DNA from: Phalacrocorax aristotelis
Taxonomy: Eukaryota; Chordata; Aves; Suliformes; Phalacrocoracidae
Direction: 5' to 3'
Assembly: GCF_949628215.1 (NCBI RefSeq)
Contig: NC_134283.1
Span: 5,759,610 to 5,823,609, forward strand
DNA length: 64,000 bases
Shown here piece by piece: positions 12,901-27,200 of the stretch. The position numbers were made by a program, and so were the translations under genes. The notes under the pieces were generated by a model, which did no database searches, was not told the origin of the DNA, and worked only from the letters and a program-made list of their open reading frames with translations. Position 1 is the first letter of the stretch; each line of letters starts with the position of its first letter.

Positions 12901-15900
12901 ATTTAAAATTAAATTGAAGTAAACTGTCCTTGGACAATGGCATCATTCTGCCCTGCTTCTTGTCTGCTTTTAGTTTTTTATTGAAGGACAAAATGCAATT
13001 TAAAACAAAACAAAAAAAAAAGATTTGACAAAGTGCAAAGGAAAAAAATGAGGTAGCTGGGAATAGGGGCTCTTCCCCACGGACGAGGCAGCAGAATTCC
13101 AGCCACAAGTAACACGCGTACATGGGAGCGGGCTACACGTGTTCAACCTAGAGGATTGCTTAGAGATGTTCAGGTGATCTGACATTAGTTCTACAAGCTT
13201 GATGAAAAGTCATTTCATCGCATATTAAGTGCTCTCCCCACATACACCAACCGGAGTTAAAGGATGCAGAGATGGGCAAAAAGCCAGTGCACAGAGATCA
13301 AGTTTGTGAGGACGTCCTCCATCCCACAGGAGCTCTTCCTAGCTATCACCAGCAAAAACAATGCATTCAGAAGTGAATTTGGGGCAAGAGCGAAAGCAAA
13401 ATTCTGTTAACAAGAGCAAAAGACACAACAGCTGACACCAGAAAGCAGCATTATGCATGGGGTATGCCCAGGAACCTGCATCTGTTGGTTTGACAGGGCT
13501 TTGGGGGTCAACTCTAGGCCAGCCACAGCTTCAAGTCCTCCCTGGCACTCAACAAGTCTGCAGCCGGGCAACGTCCAGCCATGTTTCCAAACACCGAGGG
13601 CAGCAAGGGGTAGCAATTACACGAGCTCTGTGCCAATGCCAAAACCGGCGTGTTGCCCCATCAGGTGCAAACAGCAAGGCTGTGTGCAGTATAAGGAGAA
13701 TCTTGCTGGTTTACTGATATTTTCCCTCGCCTCTTAACACTGTAATGCTGCCTTCTACAAGTCCACAAGAACACAGCTGGCTGTCTACATTGATTAAACT
13801 AAGATACAATAGAACACTCACCCTATGCTGCAAAATACAGTCTCAGTACAAAAAAGTTTCAATTACAAGAAGCAAATCATTAGGTTTTTGAAGTCAGGGA
13901 GAAAAAAAAAAAAGCTTAAAATTGACTTAACAGCTGTTTCCCCAAGTAAACAAAAGCTAGAACAGAGCCCAGTTTCTCTAAGCAATCCAGAAGAATCCTT
14001 TGGACTGGTTTCAGACTAGTTAACGACATACTTTCAAACTCTTTCAGAAGAGGGTACTCCTTGGCTTTCCTTCAGAAAGAAATTTTAACGAGTTCTAAAG
14101 AACGTCAGCTCTGTTCAACTTGACCACCTTGCCAGATACCCCAGTGTACAAGCTCACTTAGTCTAGTAATTAAGCAGACTTCACTTTTTAAGACCTAAAA
14201 ATAGCAAAACAAGTGAACAATATGATAATGCTTTCCTGCTATCATGAGTAAATTAATAAAATAGGTGCTGCCTAGCTGAGGCTTTAGCACATGAGATCAC
14301 TAAGGTGAGAACCCCAAGAACAGGCAGGGATAAGGGTTTCGTAGCATGCTGCCTATCGCATACTGGAATTCAGACTTCCCAAAGTGGCTCTTGCTTTCAT
14401 CAGGTGCAATATTGTTCCACAGATATTTTTTTTTTCTATTATGAAATTAGCGGAGGTGGCAGCATGCTAACAGAATGCACAGAAATTATACTGATAAAAG
14501 CAGCCCACTGTACAGCCTGCTTAAATGGTATCTTTCAGGCTTTGACTGGGTTTAGAATTACAGATGAAAAAAACTTGCCCTTAACAAAACCAGAGGATGT
14601 CTTAGCATTAACCAAGAAGGAAGGAAAGGCAAAGAAAAAAAAAAACTCAAGGGCATTAGGTGGAGATTCAAAAGCACCTAGTATTTACAAAAAAATAAAA
14701 TTACATTTTAATGTTTTATCAATAAAATCACGTTACTTACACCAGGGATGCTTCTTTCTATCCTATTACAGTAATCAGATCCATCAGTTTTTACAAGGGC
14801 TCAGTATAGCCTCATTTCATTATGAAAATTCAAGGGCATAGGTAGGCAACGGCATTGAGCACATTCATTTACTGATGCACTCTGGCAGATGTTCGTTATT
14901 CACAGGAAACCCTACAAAAACACTGGGCAACAAGATTTAGCCTTTTACATTGAAAAGTTCCAGTCTTCCAGCTCACTTTTCAAAAGACACTTCAATAGAT
15001 TATTTCAAATAACCTTTAAATATTATTCTAAACAAATCCTTTATGTATTTTAATTATTGTTATAATTAATAAGCAGCTACCTAGAATAAGCTGTTTTTAA
15101 AGATATCTTTAAGATTTTATATCACCAACAAATTTACAACAAAATCACCTGTCGGCAGCAGTTTATACTCTTATTACACTTAATCCTTTTTGCAGGCATT
15201 TATCTAGTTAGGCACTCCGCATGGTTTTAGTCTATTCCTTTAGCTTACCTGTTAATCAAAAATTTGAGAGAATTGATTACTGGAGTACAAGAGCAGTTAG
15301 AGAGTCGCGCAGGGCATGGCTGATCAGAGATGTCACCTTAAAGCCCGGCTGCAATCCTGCCTACAGTAAGGCATTTCCCAGGGACAAAAAAAACCCAGAC
15401 CAACCAAAAACCACAGGGATGCTGGAGAGCAGGTGCCCAACCTATCAATAAACCTCAGAGCACACGGATCTGACCCCTACAGAAAACAAGTGGTGCTTCA
15501 CCCAAATCTTACTGGCTTTACAGCGGTGTCTCCAAGTCAGCTTTTACTGGCTCACCTTCCCAACCTTACGTGAGGACAGATCTTACTTTTCTTTCACAAG
15601 TGGCATGCCACGGAAACACAGACCCTGCTGAGGCAGCTCACAACTCCAATAACAAACGAGGAAGAGCAACAGAAAATGGCAAGTGTCAAAAGGCTTACAG
15701 CACTGACGCTGAAACGCAGGCCTGTACGCGTTCCTTAATGGTAAAAGGAAATACTCCAAGTTAAGATGGAAACAGTAGCTTCTAACTGCAAAACAAACTT
15801 GCACATAATTAAGGCCCCTCCCACCCACCTGAAGAAGCTGTTTAAGGACTCCAAAGAGTTAAGAGAACACAACCCCCAAAACCCTGATGCTAACATTAGA

Positions 15901-18900
15901 GGCAGAAAGGATCCATACCCCAAATTAAATATAACCCCCTGAAAAGCATCGCTGCGAGGGGCACCGAAACATACCTTCGTTCCATTCTTCAGTATGCCTG
16001 TGTCCCTGGGTACAGTCACACCTCCTGAGACACAGCTGTCCCTCTGCAGAGAAGATTAATTCAAACAAATTGCACTTTATCTAAATATTTATAATTTTAA
16101 ATACTAAAACATGTTGTCAGCTGCCATTTATTAGATATTTGCATGGCACTAGTGCTCTAATAAAGAGCAAAGTGGCCACATGCATCACATGGAGTGATGT
16201 CTCAAGGCAGCTGTGAAGAGTAACACAAACCTGCAGAACGGTATTAAAAAGAAAGTAAAGATTTACAGTGTTTTAAACAGCATTCATTTAAAAAAAAAAG
16301 AACAACTGCTCTTTTTTGGAACACAGTGAATTTTAAGCACCTCCGTACTTTAATAGAATAGCTGAATTATTGTTATATACAGAGGAAACCAAAAGTTTGG
16401 CACTTGTAGCAACTTGCATTTGTTATTGCATCCTGCACTTTGCACAGCACACGCGTGTTACCAAAACCCATGCAGGCTGTACGGCCACAGTATTTATGGA
16501 ACCAACCAGAGAAACTGCAGTTAAAAGAGGGAAAAATGCTCCCTAACCCCTCACTTCTGTACTTGTGCATTCACCGAGTCGTACAGGCACAAGAAATATT
16601 GCAAAAAAGAAATTAACCTGCCTGGTGCTTTCTGGAAAGGGAGTTTGTAAAGCAAGCCAGGCTCTTCAGCAACTTTGATGAAAACACTCTTTTCAGCAAG
16701 AACTCTGCTTCAGAAGGCAGGCTGTGTGATGCGCAAGTTTTGTGGCATCAAAAGCAGAAAGGGTACAGCCTGCCCGCAGTTACTAGTGAGCCTATTCTGT
16801 AAATTTGCCTTTTTTTTTTTCAGATTCACCGCTATCCTTCTGTGCAATCTCATAGTGATTTGCCTTCAATTTAAAGATGAGGTACCCTCAAAGCTACAGA
16901 AAGTCACTTGACCAGGAAGAGCTGAGTTGATACAGCATTTTCACAATAACTAGAAGTTAAGGAATAGCCGATAAAATATTTGAGGGCAGGCAGACCTCGC
17001 TGTGGTATAACAAAACAGAAGACTCTTCAGGATGCCTCTTTTTCAGGTTATAAAAACAGAAAGGATGAGAATTTGAAATCCAACACCGACTCTTTAGGAC
17101 ACGAGCATCTCACAAGGCCGGGTACAGAAGAGAGTCCAGGCCAGGTGCGCAGCCCGCTAAGAAACCCAAGAGATTTATTTTATGAGCGCTTTACCCCTTT
17201 GCTTCTGTAATCACTCTTTCTGCTGTGCAGAGCAGCCACAAGGCTACACATGTAAAACAAGCACAGAGGACACTGTTGTGTGCTTACAGTATTATATTCC
17301 ACACACACACACTTGTACACTCAAACTTTTTATTTTACGCCTGAACTAGGAATTCCAGAGTTTTTCCAAAAATAACCTGTTGCACACAGAAGAAGGAAGA
17401 GGAAACATTTTTTGGGGGAACTGTGGTAAGAGGTGGAGGGAGGGGAGAAAAAAAAGCCACCGCTATTCCCACCTTCCACAACCCCTACCCCTTATTTAGT
17501 GCTTTTTCTGAGTACAACGGCTGGGGTCTGTCCAATTCTACAGCAGGGGGAAGGAAAGGACGCAGAGGCCCAACCCAAATCACTCAAGCCTGCAACGTGA
17601 CCCAGCCAGTCCTCACTTGGGATTGTGCTGAGCCTGACTCAAGATGCAACCACCTGAGACCTGCCCCCAAGGCCCCAGCCCCGAGCTGAGGCGTGGTGGG
17701 CACCGAGTTGGCAGCACTCTTCAGCGATAGACAATGGTCTCAAAACATCGGCATTTTAATGCTGTGATGAACTCAACCCCAGCGAGGCACCCAGTTTGGT
17801 AGATCAGTAAGGAAGGCGCCTAAAAACCTGACATTTGGAAGCCAGCAGACTGCACGGACAGCTAGCTAAGAAAATCATTCCAAAAGTCACCTGGCAGGGG
17901 GGAAGAACTGGCTGAATTTGAGTGCCAATGCACAAGCTGGAAGGAATTAAGGCTACTGCGCCAAGCAAAAGACAACTTAAGTCACTAAACTGCCAAACCA
18001 CCTAAAAACCCTAGACTGCAAACTGAGAAAATTCATGAGTTGCTCCCTAAGTTGTTCAGCCATCACACGCAGGGGTACACAGCCGCCAGGACAACAGAGG
18101 CAGCTGGGGTGGCAGCACGTTCCAGTGAACCCATTTCGATCTATAGCTGTCTGCACATCCAACATGCACAGGAAACTGGTGACCTCCCTCCACGCAGCAC
18201 CTCTGGTATCAAAGCCTCCCTCCTCTATGAAGTCAACCTTCTCTCTCCCAAGAGAAGGCAGAGGTCAGCTATCCCTCTCTCATACACCCTCATCTGTGCA
18301 ATCAGGCTCTCCCTGGAGAAAGCCTTGGCTTCAAAGCCTTGCTCCAAGCTGGGAGGCAAACCTGGTTACTGCACATCCCAAGAGATGCACTCGTCACCAG
18401 GCTTGCAGGTCAGAACTGGACAGACAGACAGACACAAGTCAGACCCTGAAAGATGCATCCCTTCCCTCCTACACACACACAGAGGTTAGAACACCTCCCG
18501 GATCAGCCCCACAGACAACACAGATGGGGAGCAATCCCCATCCCCTTGAAGCAAGGCCAAGGAAGCCAGTTTTGAGATCTCAGGAACATTTACATCTTCA
18601 GCTTGAGCATGTACCCGGCACTCCAGGAGACAACATCTCCAGAGACTTGGTCCCTGGCCACCAACCACGCAGAAAGCAACAGGAGTACACGCGTGCTAAG
18701 AAATTAAGGTTGTAGCTGTTTCAGGTGAAGAGGCTTAAACTTCTTGGTCAAATCTCACCCAGTGCGTTCACAACATGCTCCTATTACCAGCAGATTTGTT
18801 TTTTTATTTATGTTTAAAAAAAAAAAAGAATACCTACTATTAATCCTACTTTAGATGTAAACATTTGGTTCAATAATTTTAACTGCAAAACACTGCTAGA

Positions 18901-20715
18901 GTATATATGATTTGGATTTCTTATGTGCATTTATTATGTAGGTTTTCTGGATGCTGAATGCCCTCAAGTGTACTGGGGAGCTCCAGGGACTCAAGAGATA
19001 GCAGCCTGCAATATTCTGAATGACATTTTTGACAGTTTTCTAAGCCACTTAGGAAGCTGAGCTCCAAAGTGAAAGAGATACTTAAGGAACATTCATCACT
19101 TTTGAACACGGGATCTTGGCACTTTGTCTAAGAAAAAAATTGAACAATGTCAGATTTTTGAAAAAGGTAAGTTTTACAGATAAACTAACAGCACTTGATT
19201 TATTTCACAAGACAGCCAAGGATGGAAATAGTGGTTCACATTTCTGTAGTAAAGCATTATATATAAATTTAAAATCTAAGGACACATATATACACACACG
19301 CGCCAAGTTTACTGCAATGCATAAATATATAAACCTAATATGCCAACTAATATAGGTCAGAAAATTGATGTATATAGTTCAAGTTTTGCAGCACTTCAGC
19401 ATTGTACAAATAAAAAAATAAATAATGGTCAATGGATTGGCTGCTGCCCTCTTTCCCCCCCACCCCACCCCTTTGCTCAGAATCAGAGTAGTTCCAACCA
19501 CACACCAGCGCTATGGAAGGACTGAGCAGAAGAAAGTTTCAGAATGTCTCTTCAAGGAATATTTAGTGAAATATAACTATTTTGTGCTAGTCCCGGATCG
19601 CATTTCAGCATATCTAAGATGATTCAATAAAGATGATGAAGGTTTACACTAACACAACTGAGGGCAGGGACTGGCTTGTCTGAGGTCCACAAAGTTGCAG
19701 AGTGGAAAGTATTGTATAACATTATAATACTGGTTATACAGAGTCTCTTTTTCTCAGGGGCAGGAGGTCTTATTTCTATCTCTCTGATTTTATTCCTTTT
19801 AAATAAATACAGGTTACGTCCCACCCAGTATAACAATAATGAAATAAAAAATTGAGGTAAAAGTGTTCTACCAGCTGATCTTGACTACGAACAAAAGTCA
19901 ATTAAATATCACTACTGATGTGAACAAGACTTGGTAAGAAATAAAATGCAACGTACGAAATTCTTCACTAGAACCACACCATAAACCCCAGCTTTCAAAG
20001 TCAGACAGCAGTAAACAAGACTGTTTCTTCGCATGTAAACCATTAATAAACCCTCTTTTTATCCCAATTTAAAGTCGCTGTACAAATATTCCTTAACTCT
20101 GAGTCCAAAAAATCATGTCTTCTGCAAAACATATATCCTTGTCATATTTCACCTTTGTTCTAAGAGATAAAAATGCACCTTTCTATAATCCTCAGTCTTT
20201 AAAACCATTCTTAGTTTGCAAGCAATCTCAAGTAAAAAGGAACACAACCTATTTTCTTTAATTTGTTTTGTCATTCTTTACCAAAAGCAGCAATCATCAC
20301 TGACCGTTCCAGACACCGTTTCCCTTTTTACTCCAAAGAAATAGGCACCAAAGCCCACGCAGAAATGCACACCACCCATCTGTACACCAGTTCGTCAGGC
20401 TATTCAAATGACAGCATAGAAAAACCAGTTTACTTCTCTGTAGTATACTGTATCCATTTCAGATGAGTCCATTTTAAATATATTAAAAATATTTGTAGGA
20501 ATGAAAACATCGCAAATGAATGAAAAACCGTATGTACACACCTCCACCATTTTTAGGCACAGACCTTAACTTTTGAGGAAGGACTAGAAATAAAAGGTGC
20601 AACAACCAACATCTCCTACGGCATTATGGTCAAACAACAGTCTTTGCATTATACCAGGGAGGTTGGTTATCATATAGGTTCTGTGTATTATAGCTATCCA
20701 GTCCAAGATAGCACA

Positions 20716-20721
20716 TTTATT
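20716..20721 (-). terminator. Candidate proximal GAN polyadenylation signal
   Basis: A perfect minus-strand AATAAA lies about 395 bases past the GAN stop codon. Its use would give a short 3' UTR isoform. The hexamer alone is weak evidence in AT-rich DNA. Confidence 0.3.
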
Positions 20722-21115
20722 CTTATCAGTTCCCCTCAGGGGAAATGCATCTTAAATCTTTTTTGCTTTTCAATAAACTTTGCCAAAGGAATACCAAATC
20801 CCACCAGTTTCAGACACAAAAAACTTCCTTCAATAACACGGTTTAAACTCCAAATGGTTACAACTGAAGGTGTTTCCTTGATCCCCCCTTTTATTTTCCC
20901 CCGTCTTCTTTTTAATGTATACTTAAGTTATTTGTTCCCGAAACAAGAACTGAGACTCAAGCTTTTTAAGCATTTAAAACAAAAACAGTTACCATACCAA
21001 AGCACAGCATACAGTGTAAGTTTCAGCTGTAATTCTCAGCTTTTCCTTTATATAGAGCTATATTATGGCGGACTGCGCAGAATTCTTCCAGTCTCCTCCA
21101 CTGTCAGCATACGGA

Positions 21116-21297
21116 TCACGGAGAAGGTACGCGAATGCGGAATAATCCTTGTTGAAGCTGCAGTCGAAAGAGCTTGCAGTTTGCAATCCGCAAAGCTGCG
21201 CAGCCAGTACGGCGAAGGTCCGACGGAAATAGCGGTTTAGTGCGTTGCCAGGTTCCTGTGCTTCTTTTAAATTCTCTAACATAGTCATAATTTGTAC
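21116..21297 (-). CDS. GAN: GAN coding exon 11 (residues 538-597) with stop
   Basis: The acceptor ACTCAG precedes GTACAAATTATG, read GTNYDYVREFKRSTGTWQR. The exon closes with LFRIRVPSP and TGA. It holds the last Kelch blade and the C-terminal tail, including SDLRRTGCAALRIANCKLF. CpG content is higher than in the surrounding DNA. Confidence 0.97.
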
Positions 21298-24200
21298 CTG
21301 AGTTCACACGTGCACAAAAAAAAGACAAAATGCTTAAAACACACTGTAGCTATCACCACATTTAACCTCTAATGAGGCAAATAGGTGAACAAGGGCATGC
21401 ACTGAAACACAAATCAATTTCTGGATGTATGGTTGAAGTTATTACCAAAAGGGAACTCATCTGACATTTCTTATCTACTTAAACCCACCACATATGGAAA
21501 TTTGCTCTTTCATGTCTTGTAGAAAGCCCTGTTACACACTCATATATGTACATATGGCCACTAAAGCATGTGGTCTTCCAAATGTTTTTTACATTATGTG
21601 GCCAGATGCGGAAAGCTGAGTATTATGTTTGTCAGCACACATTTATTCAGGTGGGATTTAGAGCCAAGAGCCACTATCACATCTACATAGGCCACTGGAT
21701 AGCGTCTCCAAAATGCAGAACCACCTGCTAACTGCTGCAAAGACGGGAGAAATAACCTCAGGCACTAACATTTTTTTCTTGTATTTAGACAAATGCAGTA
21801 ACATACTCTTAGTCTTAATCCCTTCTGACCTTCAAACTGCTAATCAACCAAACGGTTACAGCACTAAATTTGTTTCTGCAGAGCTCCAGTGTAGAAAACC
21901 AACCTGCACATTCCTATACATCCAGTGAAATCCCCAGGAAGGTAACAGTAACTTAACACAGTCCCAGCCTTCTATTCTAAAAAAATTCAGTCTCACTAGT
22001 GCCACGTATTTAAAAGACTGGAAGACGACAAGCAACAGGAGGTTATGAGTTGTAATTCTGACCTGTATCGAGATCTCCAATCACATATATGCTGGCTCCG
22101 ATGGGCACAGCTCCATACACGAAGGAAGAACTAGTTGGGATACATAGGTTCTGGTCATTTAGATAAATCCACCTGTAAAAATAATAATAAAAAAAATTGG
22201 TATGCAATTTTTATTGAGCACGTTAAAAGAATTCCAGGTTCTTTTTGCAACTGCTATCTTTGAATCAAAAGCAGAGCGTACAACTTAATTTGTTATGTAA
22301 AAGCTGTCGGGAACATTGTCTTGGATTTCCGAGCCAGGAGAGCAATTGGTACTGCTGTTTGGGAAGTTCGGGATACCTTATCCTGAAATTACTTTATTTC
22401 AGAATTGCTCCACTCCTCTGTGTAATCTATCTGGAATAAATTCTTCTTGCAGCCACCCAGTGTGACCTTCTGGAAGGGAGCAGGCATATAAGAGAGCCTC
22501 TTCTACAATAGCTATGCCAGCCAATTTTCCCTACAGAGAAAATTTTAGGCAGCTTTGTCTTAAAATCATTAGAGCGATAAAACCATAAGTCTTCCCTTAC
22601 TGGGGAAAATAACAAATTGCTATATAGCAAGGCCTCGTTATTAAGCAGCGCCTTCCCGATCACATATCGGGCTCTTTCCAATCACTTCCTAGCTCCTACG
22701 ACAATCTTGCACGTCCCCTATGTTCACTTGAAGCGTATTCTCATTTCAACGCTACATCAGCCTGATCCTTCCATCAAGTGAAAAGCAGTTTTCCATGTTG
22801 AAGCCTTTGGAAACCAGGTAAGTATGTACTCAACACCCACGTGGGACACTGGCTTAGAGAGATGCGCCATTTATGTAGAGCTGTCAGCATCCCCTCTAAG
22901 GTTCTGAAACAAACTTCCACAAAATGCTCCTGCACTTCTGCAGATGCTGTCACAGTTACTAGTTACAGACCCTGAAGACATACAAATCAATGCTATTTTA
23001 GGTGACTGCTCCTAGATCTTTTATTAAATAATATACAGAGAACAGGAAAGTTTGAAAAACCTTTGAAAAGCATCCCATGTATTTTCATGGCCATACCTGG
23101 TTAATCTGAGGGAAGAAGTTAGGAAATACCCTCACGGATACTGCTGACCTTTGAAAATTCAGCATTATCTTAACCCGTGATTCAGAAGTAAGCCTCTCTT
23201 CTGGCACTGAAGGAGACGCTGCTACATCTCAAATACCAGGGAAGAGAGATCAATTTTTAAAGGCCAAATGAAAGGATTAGCTGTCCATTATTTTGTCTGT
23301 GGTATCCACTGAAGGATTAAGATTCTGCAGAAAGCAAGGGAATAGTTTGTGGCTGTCACAGAGGACGACAGATGAACTGAGAGCAGAGAAAAGAAGTCCT
23401 CTACACTGATTCAGAAACTGTTACAGTGCAAAACACCTTTCCCCATATTTCATTAGCTTCCTTTCCTTACTGCGGGAAGAGGACAGAGTCAGTATTTTAA
23501 CTGCTTTTTAGCACCAAGTTACTTAGAATTACGAACACTGCATGAGTGGCAAAGAAATGCAGGAGGAAGACTGCAATGTCTGCCTTTGTTTTGGTTTTTT
23601 GGTTTTTTGTTTGGGTTTTGCTTGTTTGTTTTTTGGGGTTTTTCTAATAGTAAATACAGGGCTCTGTTAAAGAAGGGGAAAAAACAAAGTTAGATGAGTT
23701 TAGTCTAGCTACTCATCAAGTTTGAGCTTACAAAATATGTGAACTTCAGGGGTTTGTCTGCACTAGATATTCAAGGTTTGTGGGTTTAAATTAAAAAATC
23801 CACAACAGTGTGGGACCCAAGCACTTTCCTACTGCACATCAAGAAAAGACAACATTAAAGTATCTGTAGTTGCTTGTGAAAATTCATCCTCAACTTTTCT
23901 CAATGCATATACTTCAAAAAACAGGCACAACTTTTCAGGAACGCTTACAGCAGCTTTAGCAGTTAAAACTAGGAAGGAACAAAGACAGGAAGGGCAAGGG
24001 GTCACGTTTCATCAGAATTTGACTAAGCTCCAGCTTAATGTGGGTTGTGCCTGCTATTTGAACAGTATGGAAAAAACACCATGACAAAAAATTCACAGTC
24101 TTCAGGAATTTGAAAACACTCCTTGGAACATAGCTCTTGCGTACTTCCCTAGGATGGCTCTACTCAAACCGAATCCGAGAGTTAGCAGGGGAGAAAGCAT

Positions 24201-27200
24201 ATACTTCTGTAACCATAGAGGAAAAGGACTCCTCTGAAACTGAAATATGTTTCCACTCAAATTAAAAAAAAAAGGGTAAGGAATCCTGATTTTTTTTCAG
24301 TCTTAAAGTGATACAAACAAACAAAAAATCCAGCCATACTACTGCAATTAATAAGCAGGGTGGTAATTGTTTTATTTCCACGTGGAAGTAGAGATGCGAT
24401 ACAGAACCAACATATTCCAGACACGTCACCTCAAGCTCACACCAGCTGTGAAAGGATGCCTATATACGAATGAAAATCTTCTCCCTGTTCCTCTCATCGG
24501 ACAGCACTATCAGTCAGCCAGTTACTTTTCTCATTACATTTGCATAAGCACTTTCTTTTAATGAAATTTCTGCACATTGAATGGAAGAATCTTCCTAATT
24601 ACACATACTGTGTTACAAGATTTAGTTTACCACTTATATACTGCTGAAAGCAGTTCCTTATTTTTACGATGTTCCAGAAGCAAAAAAAAAAAAATTTTAA
24701 AGGAGCTTTTACCAAGTATTGCTTTTAAACAAGTATCTCTCACTTTTATCACCCTCAATAACTCCAAATTTTGATAATGCTTTTGAACCAGGAGCTCGTG
24801 AAAAGAAGGAAGGAAGCCTGCCTCACTTACAGACCACCAGCAAAGGCAGCAGTGGCTATACTCAAGGACAGAGCTCCACCAGCAGCTCTTGCAAAGAATC
24901 CTAAAGCCAACTTGTGTTCGATTAAGTATTTCCAAAAATGCACACTGAAAAATATAAAAAGAAGTGTGTACAGACATCACCAATTCTCCACACACCTACG
25001 TGATGCAAAAACGTGTATTATAAATTGTGAACTCTGGCAGAAGGGAAGACTGACCCATCAAGGTCTTTAGTAAGTAGTTAAAATTTTCTGCTTTTTATGG
25101 AGCAGCCCAACACTGGATCATTAAGCAAAGGACATCCTTACATCTCCGTCTCCTACTTTCACTTTTTTTTTTTTTTTAAAACGTCTATTTTTAGCTTGAT
25201 CGATATTTTAAAGAACAGGATACAACGCACACAAAGCTCAATCTATAGCTTTTGGGGGAAAAAAAAAGAGCTACATCCTGAGAAAACCTGCAGTCTGACG
25301 TACATATTTTCTAGCCTTGGTTCACCGAAATTCACTCATGCATGTGACTGTAAAAACAGGCTGACAAAAGATTTATCAATTTAAAGAAATCTCAGTTATA
25401 CTTCAAAATATGAGAATTATTTTCTACATTATCCTGTCCGTGTTTCATGTGTATGCTACTCCTCTGTCTCACTTCATTTATTTTATTACTTGTTTATACA
25501 GTACAGCTTAGCAGGAGTCTCAGTGTTTATTTTTTGCTAGTGTGAAGATCTCAGCATATTCCTAGGCTTTAGAAAAGTCTGCGTCATGGTTAGGAATAAC
25601 AGTTTTGAAAGACTGTGCACTGTGAGTTATTCTGGAGTGAGTTACTGTCAAAGTAAGCAATATTAAACAAGTTAAACTTCAGTCCTTTAATCCAACTCAA
25701 GCCAGAATTATGCCAGTTTATATGAATTAATGTTCATATACTGATGTAAGTACATACTTAGGACATATACACTAAGTAGAACCCATAACTCAGGACCTCA
25801 TGGACTCTGGATGCCCAGGATGATGCTAGATCCAGTATTCTCAGGTAAGGAGAGCTGAAGCACATGAAAAATGATGCAGATCACACATGTGTGCATTGCT
25901 GCATGTACCTGTAAACAAGCAGCATCTGATGGCTGAACTCACAGTACAAAAAATCCTTTCCATTGAAAAAGAAAGTGAATACAATGGAGTCCTGTACTTA
26001 CTTAAAAACAGCTGGAGGAATCTGTAGCTCATTATGAAGTATGCAATACTGATATAACACCATTAAAAAACACTACGAATTTTGGTTTGAGACTGCTAGA
26101 ATTTATGTGCTGTGCTTTTGACCCACTGCTGCTAAATGATCTTGCAAACATTCCTCCTTTCCACAAATCTCTCTTCACCCAACACTTGTGGACTTCTGTC
26201 AATAACATACACATACACCATCAACGTGATATTTCAGCTCTGACAGTTCCAGTATTATTCCTTCACTGTCACTACAAGAGTATGCGCTGTGGCGTCAGAA
26301 GGTGCTTATTTCCTTCTTTGAAGCTGCTGGTTTGAAGGGACTAGTTATCTTTTTTTGGTTCAGAAACTACTGCTGAGGAAATACACATACTTCTCAATTA
26401 CAAATTAATCACTTTGTAGCACCTGCATGATGTTTAAGGTGAAGAATCAGTTTTTAAATATATCACATTAACTGTGCACTAAGGAACTTAGAGAGAGATA
26501 TTGTCTGCCTGTGGTAAAATCTATAGCATCACTTATGCTTTACTCTTGAGTAATGATGCACAGCAGAGAACAGGATACTCAGTCCAAGTAGAATTGCTTA
26601 ACTAATCAAACACACACATTGGTATTTAGCATAAGGCTTTCACAGACTTGAGAGAGGCCTATTTTTTAAGCTTTCATCCTTCACTCAAAATAAAGTGATT
26701 TAGATTTGTTTTCTGCTATTTCTGAAATCAGCCCAGGAAATAATACCCTCATGTTTTCCAGAGAGCCAGCTTGCTTCATTTGGTATTCATTTGATATTCG
26801 TGAAACACTATTATGATAAAATGGTGATAATTTTCCAGATTCAATCTTACTTCAAAGATGAATACCAGGCAAAGTGTTTTGTCTCAGTATTTGGCAGGCA
26901 GAAACATTTGCTAATTGCATGTTGAAGTCCCTTTATGGCTATTTTCTCTCTTTTCCACATAGGTACAACTGCTCAGGTCTTACACTCTCTGCCACAGCAC
27001 CCTGAAAGGCACCTATCCCGCACAGCACTCCAAGGGTACTGAAATTCAGGGTAACTGTTAGACCCCAAGAGGTGGAAGGCTAGAACATAACGCAGTAACA
27101 CTGCACCCTCTTCTGGCCAGTAACACCCCTTCCGCCTCCCAGGGCTGGAACCGGGGGCCTTCCAAAACCGAGAGCAGAGGCACAAACCCCTGCTAGCAGC

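Larger units (their letters stand above)
6900..21115 (-). other. GAN: Probable long 3' untranslated region of GAN
   Basis: The stretch starts directly after the GAN stop codon and ends at a doublet of minus-strand AATAAA signals (6935-6940 and 6922-6927). Past these the minus strand is U-rich, as expected downstream of a cleavage site. No splice-compatible coding exon or interspersed repeat body is seen in 14.2 kb, and the base composition is fairly even. Human GAN mRNA is known to carry a very long 3' UTR, so the length is plausible. Other AATAAA signals at 20716-20721, 18803-18808, 17329-17334 and 17174-17179 could give shorter isoforms. A moderately GC-richer island lies at about 17400-18700. 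The exact 3' end is an inference and needs RNA data. Confidence 0.5.

Noticed and set aside
14305-14841. Plus-strand open frame of 178 codons
   Set aside because: Low-complexity Lys and Phe/Tyr runs from A- and T-rich DNA, and it is antisense to the proposed GAN 3' UTR. No family likeness.
20626-21240. Plus-strand open frame of 204 codons overlapping GAN exon 11
   Set aside because: Its last part is the antisense of the conserved GAN exon, and the rest crosses AT-rich 3' UTR. It has no recognisable domain or codon pattern.
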